From Clostridiales bacterium (GTDB taxonomy: Bacteria; Bacillota_A; Clostridia; Lachnospirales; Lachnospiraceae): a stretch of DNA of 9,909 bases. The stretch is taken from assembly GCA_030154385.1 (NCBI GenBank), contig JASKJZ010000062.1:1-9909 (forward strand). Reading direction: 5' to 3'. The notes beneath the pieces are model-generated. The model ran no database searches and was not told the origin of the DNA. It saw nothing but the letters and a program-made list of their open reading frames with translations. Position 1 is the stretch's first letter. Each line of letters starts with the position of its first letter. Positions 1 to 6,124 of this stretch are shown piece after piece. Made by a program: the position numbers and the translations under genes.

Positions 1-10
1 CTTAAAGGGT

Positions 11-16
11 TATAAT
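11..16 (+). promoter_or_regulatory. Putative -10 box of the murC promoter
   Basis: TATAAT lies 49 bases before the murC start codon, a plausible distance for a short leader. The matching -35 element would fall outside the left edge of the window, so only half of the promoter can be seen. The murC ribosome binding site (AAGGAAGG, 52-59) follows. Confidence 0.4.
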
Positions 17-65
17 AGCAATATATTACAGTATTACTATTATTTATGATTAAGGAAGGTCTGTT

Positions 66-1448
66 ATGTACAAGATAAATTTTCAGCAACCAGGGCATAT
101 CCACTTTATAGGAATCGGAGGCATCAGTATGAGCGGCTTTGCCGAGCTCTTACATACGATGGGATTTACCATCACCGGTTCGGATCATATAGAAAGCGAA
201 ATAACCGATCATCTTAGTAAGCTAGGGATTAAGATAAGCTATGAACAAATTGCAGCAAATATTAATCCTTCTATTGATCTTGTGGTATACACAGCCGCCA
301 TTCACGAAGATAACGAAGAATATATCGCGGCAAAAGAAGCTGGTATTCCAATGATGGATCGTGCACAAATGGTAGGTCAAGTCATGAAAAACTATGAGTG
401 TGCCATAGCGGTTTCTGGCACACACGGCAAAACCACAACCACCTCCATGATTTCACACATTATGTTAGCGGGCAATCTTGATCCGACCATTTCCGTCGGC
501 GGCATTTTAAAATCCATCGATGGGAACATACGCATCGGTGCTTCTAAAAATTTTATTACAGAAGCCTGTGAATACACCAATAGCTTTTTAAAATTTCATC
601 CAACCATTGGGGTAATCTTAAATATAGAAGAAGAACATCTTGATTTCTTTAAAGATCTAAATGATATCCGAGGTTCCTTTCACTCCTTTGCAAGGCTTTT
701 GCCAGAAAATGGACTCTTAGTTATCAATGGTGAAATTGACTCCTACAAAGAACTTGCTGCCGATTTATCGGCTCGTTTTGTTTCGTATGGACTTGAAGAT
801 GACACCTATCAATATACCGCTAAAAATATCCAGTATAATGAATTTGCACAGGGGAGCTTTGATTTATATAAGGACGCTGCATTTATTGACCGCATTGTAT
901 TAAAGGTAATCGGCCGTCATAATATATCAAATGCCCTCGCTGCAATTGCAGTAGGTTATGAACTAAACATTCCAATTGCTCAAATAAAAGAGGGCCTATC
1001 CACTTTTGCTGGAACCAACCGACGCTTTGAATATAAAGGTGAAATTGGAGGCATAACCATAATTGATGATTATGCCCATCATCCAACCGAAATTTATGCA
1101 ACACTAAGCTCCGCAAAAGCATATCCTGCAAATCGTATGTGGTGTGTGTTTCAGCCCCATACCTACTCTAGAACACGTGCCTTTTTAAAGGAATTTGCTA
1201 CCTCCTTAGCTCTTGCCGATGTGATTGTTCTAACGGATATTTATTCGGCCAGAGAGCAAGATCCGGGTGATATTTCTTCCATCCACCTAAAGGAGGAGCT
1301 CGAAAAATTAGGAAAAGAGGTTTACTATTTCCCTTCCTTTGATGAAGTCGAAAACTTTTTATTAGAAAATTGTACCAACGGCGATTTGTTGATAACTATG
1401 GGAGCTGGAAACATTGTAACTGTTGGCGAAACGCTTCTTGGACTATAG
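66..1448 (+). CDS. murC: UDP-N-acetylmuramate--L-alanine ligase (MurC)
   Basis: Cytoplasmic Mur ligase that uses ATP to join L-alanine to UDP-MurNAc, the first amino-acid addition of peptidoglycan stem-peptide synthesis. The 460-residue length is normal for MurC. The N-terminal UDP-binding domain has a glycine-rich loop (FIGIGGISMSG, 14-24). The ATP loop is GTHGKTT (118-124), followed by the acidic EACEY (167-171) and EEEHLD (188-193) motifs of the central domain, GRHNISNA (283-290), and the C-terminal domain motifs GTNRRFE (316-322), DDYAHHPTE (334-342) and FQPHTYSRT (362-370). The HHP motif and the L1 glycine loop are typical of MurC rather than MurD, MurE or MurF. The start has an AAGGAAGG site six bases upstream. 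The gene is intact and ends immediately before a DnaA-box array and a terminator, so it is probably transcribed apart from the replication genes downstream. Confidence 0.97.
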   Translation: MYKINFQQPGHIHFIGIGGISMSGFAELLHTMGFTITGSDHIESEITDHLSKLGIKISYEQIAANINPSIDLVVYTAAIHEDNEEYIAAKEAGIPMMDRAQMVGQVMKNYECAIAVSGTHGKTTTTSMISHIMLAGNLDPTISVGGILKSIDGNIRIGASKNFITEACEYTNSFLKFHPTIGVILNIEEEHLDFFKDLNDIRGSFHSFARLLPENGLLVINGEIDSYKELAADLSARFVSYGLEDDTYQYTAKNIQYNEFAQGSFDLYKDAAFIDRIVLKVIGRHNISNALAAIAVGYELNIPIAQIKEGLSTFAGTNRRFEYKGEIGGITIIDDYAHHPTEIYATLSSAKAYPANRMWCVFQPHTYSRTRAFLKEFATSLALADVIVLTDIYSAREQDPGDISSIHLKEELEKLGKEVYYFPSFDEVENFLLENCTNGDLLITMGAGNIVTVGETLLGL

Positions 1449-1562
1449 TTATCCACATTATCCACAGTCTTATCAACAATTTACTCCCGATTCGACTGTG
1501 GATTTTTTATTGCTAAAAATCGTGTCTTTTATTTTATATCCACTTTATCCACATTATCCACT
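1449..1562 (+). promoter_or_regulatory. DnaA-box array in two clusters
   Basis: Three perfect TTATCCACA 9-mers lie on the + strand at 1449-1457, 1458-1466 and 1545-1553. Near matches are TTATCAACA (1470-1478, one mismatch), TTATCCACT (1554-1562, one mismatch) and ATATCCACT (1536-1544, two mismatches). An inverted copy, TGTGGATTT (1497-1505), is also present. Boxes 1449/1458 and 1536/1545/1554 abut at exact 9-bp steps. About 57 bp of AT-rich sequence separates the clusters. TTATCCACA is the established high-affinity site of the initiator DnaA. The array sits upstream of the promoter for a DnaD-like protein and a helicase loader. It could be a DnaA-controlled regulatory region, a DnaA-titrating cluster, or less likely an origin element. 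Confidence 0.8.
1460..1508 (+). terminator. Rho-independent terminator of murC, overlapping DnaA boxes
   Basis: ATCCACAGTC (1460-1469) pairs perfectly with GACTGTGGAT (1494-1503) across a 24-base loop, and six T residues (1503-1508) begin at the last base of the right arm. The hairpin starts 11 bases after the murC stop. The long loop makes it weaker than a classic terminator. Its left arm is also the 3' part of a perfect DnaA box, and its right arm contains the inverted copy. Confidence 0.55.
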
Positions 1563-1597
1563 TTTTTTTCATAAAAAAAAACATCGAAAATCGCCTA

Positions 1598-1626
1598 TTT
1601 TCAAGTTTTTTGTTCTGTGCTATACT
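1598..1626 (+). promoter_or_regulatory. Sigma-A promoter of the dnaD-like/helicase-loader operon
   Basis: The -10 TATACT (1621-1626) is preceded by TGC, making an extended -10. The -35 candidate TTTTCA (1598-1603) matches four of six consensus bases with a 17-bp spacer. The promoter is 29 bp before the start codon at 1656 and 35 bp downstream of the last DnaA box. Confidence 0.6.
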
Positions 1627-1655
1627 AGGAATCTAAGAAAGTGAGGAAATGTATT

Positions 1656-2735
1656 ATGGATCGGATTACGCTTTGTTCGTCGAGTGATATGGATGCCACC
1701 GTTGTATCGAATATATTCATAGATTCTTATATGCCCGCTGCAAACGGCAGCTACGTAAAGGTATATTTATATCTACTGCGCTGTCTTTCTGGAAATGTGA
1801 CGGATTTTTCGATTTCTTATCTGGCGGATCGCCTTGACGATACCGAGAAGGATATTATTCGAGCACTAAAATACTGGGAAAAGGTCTCCCTGATTCATTT
1901 AACGGACAATGAAGAAGGTAAGATTACTTCCATCACCTTAAATGAACTGAATACACAAGAAACCGTTTCGGCTGCTTCCACAAAAGAAGCTTCTGTACCT
2001 CTTCCTGTCGCAACGGAGCCTCAGCCTCCATCTGCGCTCCCAGAGCGCCCCATTTATACGAATGCTCAAATTGCAGCGTTGACGGAAAACGATGAAATCA
2101 AATGGATTATGAACATCATTGAATTGTATTTAGAAAGCCCATTAAAGCCAAAGGACATACAGCTTATTTTGTACTTGTATGATTCTGTCCATTTTTCTCC
2201 GGAGCTTATCATGTATCTATACGAATATTGTATCTCAAAAAACAAAAAAAACACCTCTTACATAGAAGCTGTTGCCCTATCCTGGGCAGAGCAAGGCATC
2301 CAGACCGTAGATGAGGCAGAAGATGCCAATATCTTATATAATAGCAATTACAATGCCGTCACCAAAGCATTTGGACTTCACCGCGCTCCTGGTACGGTAG
2401 AGAAAAATTATATTGATAAATGGCTTACCAAATATGGATTTGATATCGAAATTATTGTAGAAGCCTGCAATCGTACCATACTAAATACACAAAAGGCAGA
2501 CTTTAAATATGCGGATAAAATTTTGGCAAGCTGGAAGCAAAATAGCGTAGTGACACTCGATGATATTAAAAAGCTGGACATGCAATACAATGCAACTAAA
2601 AATGCATCTGCACAAAAAACAGTTTCCCAGCCCTCTGCTCCAAAGCAAGCAAACAATCGTTTCAATGCCTTTCCACAACGAAATTATTCCAAAGAGGATT
2701 ACCATGATATTGAAAAACGACTGCTTGGCAGATAA
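1656..2735 (+). CDS. DnaD/DnaB-like replication initiation protein
   Basis: Primosome-type protein expected to act with DnaA and the helicase loader to place the replicative helicase at the origin or at restarting forks. ATG 1656 is chosen over the GTG at 1641 because GAGG (1643-1646) sits nine bases before it; the protein is 359 residues. Residues about 25-95 resemble the winged-helix N-terminal DnaD domain. A Pro/Ala/Thr-rich linker covers about 100-135. Two helical C-terminal modules follow: about 145-212 ending in YIEAVALSW, and about 230-295 ending in YADKILASW, the latter a good match to the YxxxILxxW signature of DnaD/DnaB proteins. One N-terminal and two C-terminal modules resemble Bacillus DnaB more than DnaD. 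The tail (310-345) is Gln/Ala/Asn-rich and probably disordered. It is first in an operon with the helicase loader, 26 bp away. The DnaD family is clear; the exact counterpart is inferred. Confidence 0.88.
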   Translation: MDRITLCSSSDMDATVVSNIFIDSYMPAANGSYVKVYLYLLRCLSGNVTDFSISYLADRLDDTEKDIIRALKYWEKVSLIHLTDNEEGKITSITLNELNTQETVSAASTKEASVPLPVATEPQPPSALPERPIYTNAQIAALTENDEIKWIMNIIELYLESPLKPKDIQLILYLYDSVHFSPELIMYLYEYCISKNKKNTSYIEAVALSWAEQGIQTVDEAEDANILYNSNYNAVTKAFGLHRAPGTVEKNYIDKWLTKYGFDIEIIVEACNRTILNTQKADFKYADKILASWKQNSVVTLDDIKKLDMQYNATKNASAQKTVSQPSAPKQANNRFNAFPQRNYSKEDYHDIEKRLLGR

Positions 2736-2761
2736 TGATATTTCATTAGGAGGACATACCG

Positions 2762-3757
2762 ATGAGCCTAAAAAACTTTCAATACAATCGTATCTTGCAA
2801 AAATACGATGAGATACAGCTCTATAACAAACATAAATTAGATGAGCGCAAGAAGCAAATCTATAAAGAAATTCCCGAATACAAAAAGCTAGAGCAGTCGA
2901 TAATTTCACTTAGTATGGAGCAAGCGAAGGCCTCTCTTTTTGATGAAGCAGCATCCTTTTCGTCCTACGCTGCAAAAAACCAGGAGCTCCTGGCAAAAAA
3001 AAAGCAGCTACTTGTCGCGCATGCTTATCCATCCGATTATCTTGATCCAATCTATACTTGCAAGGACTGTAAGGATACGGGTTACATCGAAAATGAGAAA
3101 TGCCATTGCTTCAAACAATCCATTGTAAATATATTATATGAGCAGGGAAATGTGGGAACACTATTAGAAAGAGAGAACTTTTCGAACTTTCAAATAGACT
3201 ACTACGACAAAAAAACACCAGATCCCCACCTTTCCATTACGCCTTACGACAATATGATGCGTGTCCTCTCCGAATGCAAGCGCTTTGTCCTCGAGTTTGA
3301 CACCACCTACTCCAATCTTTTACTTTACGGAAATACAGGAGTTGGAAAGACCTTTCTAGCAAACTGTATTGCAAAAGAGCTGCTTGATTTGGCGCATACT
3401 GTTGTGTATTTAACTGCCTTTGAATTATTTGAAATTCTGGAAAAGAACAAGTTCAGCAAATCAAATGAGGAAAAGACCGAAATGAATGATCGCTTTCACT
3501 ATATCTTGCATAGCGATTTGCTGATTATTGATGACTTGGGCACGGAGTTAGTCAACAGTTTTAGTGCATCGCAGGTTTATCTTTGTATCAACGAGCGGCA
3601 CTTAAGTCAAAAACCGACCATTATCTCAACAAACCTGTCCCTGGATGACATCAGCTCGCTCTACAGCGAGCGAGTATTTTCTCGAATTATCAGCAATTAT
3701 CACCTTTTAAAAATATTGGGTGAAGATATTCGTCTAAAAAAAGCATTTACAACTTGA
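2762..3757 (+). CDS. DnaI/DnaC-type AAA+ helicase loader (ATP-binding protein)
   Basis: AAA+ ATPase of the DnaC/DnaI/IstB family, expected to bind the replicative helicase and load it on DNA. The 331-residue protein has a charged, probably coiled N-terminal part (about 10-90). A four-cysteine cluster follows at C100, C103, C114 and C116, probably a zinc site like that in the DnaI N-terminal domain. The AAA+ core has Walker A GNTGVGKT (190-197), Walker B LLIIDDLG (253-260), sensor-I-like IISTN (287-291) and a likely arginine-finger stretch SERVFSRII (302-310). AGGAGG (2748-2753) lies eight bases before the ATG. It follows the DnaD-like gene by 26 bp with no terminator, so the two are co-transcribed. 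IstB transposition helpers share this fold, but there is no transposase nearby and the N-terminal zinc module plus the DnaD partner favour helicase loading. Confidence 0.88.
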   Translation: MSLKNFQYNRILQKYDEIQLYNKHKLDERKKQIYKEIPEYKKLEQSIISLSMEQAKASLFDEAASFSSYAAKNQELLAKKKQLLVAHAYPSDYLDPIYTCKDCKDTGYIENEKCHCFKQSIVNILYEQGNVGTLLERENFSNFQIDYYDKKTPDPHLSITPYDNMMRVLSECKRFVLEFDTTYSNLLLYGNTGVGKTFLANCIAKELLDLAHTVVYLTAFELFEILEKNKFSKSNEEKTEMNDRFHYILHSDLLIIDDLGTELVNSFSASQVYLCINERHLSQKPTIISTNLSLDDISSLYSERVFSRIISNYHLLKILGEDIRLKKAFTT

Positions 3758-3782
3758 CGTATGGGATATTGAATGATATAAC
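3754..3782 (+). promoter_or_regulatory. Sigma-A promoter of prs
   Basis: TTGACG (3754-3759) and TATAAC (3777-3782), each five of six to consensus, are separated by exactly 17 bp. The -35 overlaps the stop codon of the helicase-loader gene. The start codon of prs is 44 bases downstream of the -10, with GGAGG (3814-3818) in front. Confidence 0.6.
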
Positions 3783-3826
3783 TTTAGATGGAAAATGAAC
3801 ACAGTTAGTCTACGGAGGATATTTAT

Positions 3827-4999
3827 ATGCCATTACAGAACAGAGAATTTGATAGCATCCCAGTTGGAAAGCTTGGGATTATAGCACTTGAAAGCAGCAA
3901 AAAGCTTGGAGAAAAAGTAGATAACTACATTGTGCAGTGGAGAAATGAACGGGAGAATGAGCATAAATCCACGCTGGCATTTTCGGGTTATCAAAGAGAC
4001 TCCTTCTTATTAAAAGCAGGTTGTCCACGATTTGGCAGTGGAGAGGCAAAGGGTATCATCCGTGAATCTGTTCGAGGAACCGACCTTTACTTTTTACTCG
4101 ATGTATGCAATTATAGTTTGACATACTCCGTATGCGGACATGTTAACCATATGTCTCCGGATGATCATTATCAGGATCTAAAGCGTCTAATTGCCGCAGT
4201 AAGCGGAAAAGCCAGACGTATTACGGTAATTATGCCATTTCTTTATGAAAGTCGTCAGCACAAACGCAGCACAAGAGAGTCACTTGACTGTGCACTTGCT
4301 CTTCAGGAGCTTTGCAAGATGGGTGTCGACACCATCCTGACCTTTGATGCGCATGATCCACGTGTACAAAATGCCATTCCACTTAGTGGCTTTGAGACGG
4401 TTCAACCTACGTATCAATTTATCAAGGCTATGTTAAAAAATATCCCCGATATTAAATTTAGTGCGGATCATATGATGGCAATCAGTCCAGATGAAGGAGC
4501 TATGAGCCGAGCGGTATACTTTGGCAACGTCGTTGGTATCGATGTTGGTATGTTTTACAAACGTCGTGATTACACACAGATTATCGACGGACGTAATCCA
4601 ATTGTGGCACATGAATTCCTTGGTTCAGACTTACAAGGAAAGGATGTTGTTATTCTTGATGACATGATTTCATCTGGAGAAAGTATTTTAGATGTAGCGC
4701 GAGAGTTAAAAAGAAGAAAAGCAGGCAGAATTTTTGCGGCTGCAACCTTTGGTCTTTTTACCAATGGACTGGAAAAATTTGATAAAGCATATAAAGATGG
4801 CTTGATCGACCGTGTCATTACAACCAACTTAGTCTATCAGCCAGCTGAGTTATTAGAAAAAGAATACTATATCAGTGCCGATATGAGTAAATACATTGCT
4901 TATCTCATTGATACTTTAAATCACGACGATTCCATCAGCGAACTTTTAAGTCCAACCGAAAGAATCCAAAATGTATTAAAGAAATACGGTCAACGTTAG
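3827..4999 (+). CDS. prs: Ribose-phosphate pyrophosphokinase (PRPP synthetase), long form
   Basis: Makes PRPP from ribose-5-phosphate and ATP for purine, pyrimidine, histidine, tryptophan and NAD synthesis; cytoplasmic. The 390 residues exceed the usual 310-320, with extra sequence mainly in the N-terminal third (about 15-75) and at the C-terminus. Family landmarks are RESVRGTDLYFL (79-90, equivalent to the RGxDVFI segment), FDAHDP (173-178), SPDEGAMSRA (220-229) and the PRPP-binding loop VVILDDMISSGES (274-286). The usual allosteric N-terminal FSGxxxxxLA motif is not clear, so regulation may differ from the classic enzyme. GGAGG lies eight bases before the ATG. It has its own promoter, and the bidirectional terminator at 5008-5053 closes the unit. 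Prs assignment is firm; the meaning of the extra length is unknown. Confidence 0.92.
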   Translation: MPLQNREFDSIPVGKLGIIALESSKKLGEKVDNYIVQWRNERENEHKSTLAFSGYQRDSFLLKAGCPRFGSGEAKGIIRESVRGTDLYFLLDVCNYSLTYSVCGHVNHMSPDDHYQDLKRLIAAVSGKARRITVIMPFLYESRQHKRSTRESLDCALALQELCKMGVDTILTFDAHDPRVQNAIPLSGFETVQPTYQFIKAMLKNIPDIKFSADHMMAISPDEGAMSRAVYFGNVVGIDVGMFYKRRDYTQIIDGRNPIVAHEFLGSDLQGKDVVILDDMISSGESILDVARELKRRKAGRIFAAATFGLFTNGLEKFDKAYKDGLIDRVITTNLVYQPAELLEKEYYISADMSKYIAYLIDTLNHDDSISELLSPTERIQNVLKKYGQR

Positions 5000-5007
5000 A
5001 AAAAATG

Positions 5008-5053
5008 AAACGAGCTCTTACCAGTTTTAGATGTAATGGTAAGGGCTCGTTTT
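5008..5053. terminator. Bidirectional terminator between prs and the PHP-domain gene
   Basis: AAACGAGCTCTTACCA (5008-5023) pairs with TGGTAAGGGCTCGTTT (5037-5052), 16 bp with one T-G wobble and a 13-base loop. The T-run on the right serves the rightward prs transcript, and the A-run on the left (5000-5010) gives U residues for the leftward operon. It lies between two convergent stop codons only 56 bp apart. Confidence 0.85.
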
Positions 5054-5055
5054 AC

Positions 5056-5778
5056 TTAATCAATGGGTCGTTTTAACGTCTCCAAAATACTATCTGGCGT
5101 CTTTTCCTTTACATAAATCATATTTTCTGCTTCATTAATATCACCCAAATAGTGAGCATCTGAATTGGTGATAACTTTACATCCGCACAAATAAGGATTC
5201 ATCTGCTGTAATTTATGAAGACTTTCCATATTCTTTAATTCAAAGCAGCCAAACTTGCTGTCTGGAGGCACAAACCCCAGGTTTGCGAGCAAGCTATTTG
5301 CATTTTTATCAATATGAGCAGGAATCATGACCCCATGATAATCTTCTACCAAATCAAATACTTCATCAAAGCTAATATCCGTACTATTAATAAGAAGATT
5401 CTCCACCTCTCCAATGACTTGCTCTTTCTCATCCATAATCTGCTGCTTCCCAAAAATATCGGGACGATTCTTTACCGGAATCAAGCGTTTCTCCACTATT
5501 TGATCAAAATTCATCGCATCTGTTAAGGTTGCAAATAAGCATACAACATGCACTTCCTCCATCGTGGTCAGTTCCATCCCGGATATCCCAAGAATGCCAT
5601 ATTCATTTGCAAGCTTAAGAAATGGAGGACAGTTCTTGCAACTATTATGATCAGTCAATGCAATTACATCCAGGCCTTTTAGCATGGCCATTGCTACAAT
5701 ATTAGCCGGCGTCATATCATTATCCCCACAAGGTGACAAGCAGGAATGGATGTGAAAATCATAGGTCAGTGAAATCAT
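5056..5778 (-). CDS. PHP-domain metal-dependent phosphoesterase
   Basis: Predicted hydrolase of the PHP superfamily (related to histidinol phosphatase and the DNA polymerase III PHP domain), 240 residues, no signal peptide. Metal-ligand motifs are present in order: HIH (9-11), DH (43-44), E69 in GMELT, H77, H155 in IPAHID, and DAH (207-209). The natural substrate is unknown; such proteins can cleave phosphate monoesters or nucleotides. The ATG at 5778 is chosen because upstream codons run deep into the preceding gene and lack family resemblance. The start overlaps the 3' end of the second DRTGG gene by 20 bp and has only a weak purine-rich site, suggesting translational coupling. It is last in the leftward hydrogenase-like operon, where it may supply a dephosphorylating step to the proposed signalling module; that role is inference. 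Confidence 0.88.
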   Translation of the reverse strand: MISLTYDFHIHSCLSPCGDNDMTPANIVAMAMLKGLDVIALTDHNSCKNCPPFLKLANEYGILGISGMELTTMEEVHVVCLFATLTDAMNFDQIVEKRLIPVKNRPDIFGKQQIMDEKEQVIGEVENLLINSTDISFDEVFDLVEDYHGVMIPAHIDKNANSLLANLGFVPPDSKFGCFELKNMESLHKLQQMNPYLCGCKVITNSDAHYLGDINEAENMIYVKEKTPDSILETLKRPID

Positions 5779-6106
5779 GCAGTTTCTTTTCGATTGCAAG
5801 AGCCGCTTCAAATACGGGAAGCTCTGTACGAAATACGGTGATTTTTTCCTGCTTTGCCTTTTCAAGCGCCGGCTCATCAAAAACAGCATTTTCCGCAAGA
5901 ACAATACAAGCTGCATCCGTCAGTGAAAGCACCGCAAGCGTATTAATGTTTCCCATAACCGTTACCCATGCTGCGTCACGTGGCATCCTGCTCATACAGA
6001 TACTAAGAAGATCACAGCAAAACGGCTTTTTGATTTCCTGCTGCTCGTTCTCTCCCATATTTAATAAGGTAAATATATTTTCCTCTGCCAGTTGTTTTAT
6101 ATTCAA
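5759..6106 (-). CDS. DRTGG-domain protein (second copy), TTG start
   Basis: Small protein of 115 residues resembling DRTGG-domain proteins, a fold also found in phosphotransacetylase N-termini and in CBS-linked regulators, thought to bind a small ligand. No catalytic residues are evident. The pattern of a hydrophobic strand (AWVTVMGNINTLAVLSL, about 46-62), a second strand (ACIVLAEN) and an alternating segment after ALEKAKQEKITVF fits the family. The start codon is TTG: GGGAGG (6115-6120) lies eight bases upstream and no ATG is available before residue 17. It is 18 bp downstream of the hydrogenase-like gene and overlaps the PHP gene by 20 bp. It differs greatly from the first DRTGG protein of the same operon, so the two are not a recent duplication. 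The domain call is by pattern recognition; function unknown. Confidence 0.75.
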   Translation of the reverse strand: MNIKQLAEENIFTLLNMGENEQQEIKKPFCCDLLSICMSRMPRDAAWVTVMGNINTLAVLSLTDAACIVLAENAVFDEPALEKAKQEKITVFRTELPVFEAALAIEKKLHDFTDL

Positions 6107-6124
6107 CTTTCTTCCCTCCCACTA

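Noticed and set aside
1423..1644. 73-codon + strand open frame spanning the murC end and the intergenic region
   Set aside because: It overlaps murC in another frame, runs through the DnaA boxes and terminator, has no ribosome binding site and encodes low-complexity sequence.
1449..1655. Chromosomal origin (oriC) as the primary reading of the DnaA-box region
   Set aside because: No dnaA, dnaN, rpmH or other usual origin neighbours are seen, and the region lies between murC and a dnaD-like gene; kept as an alternative only.
2481..2909. 142-codon minus-strand open frame
   Set aside because: It lies opposite the DnaD-like and helicase-loader genes, is Cys/Phe-rich without recognisable motifs, and has no ribosome binding site.
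3654..3671. Perfect 7-bp inverted repeat (GCTCGCT / AGCGAGC, 4-base loop)
   Set aside because: It is inside the helicase-loader coding sequence over the conserved SERVFSR segment and has no T-run after it, so it is not taken as a terminator.
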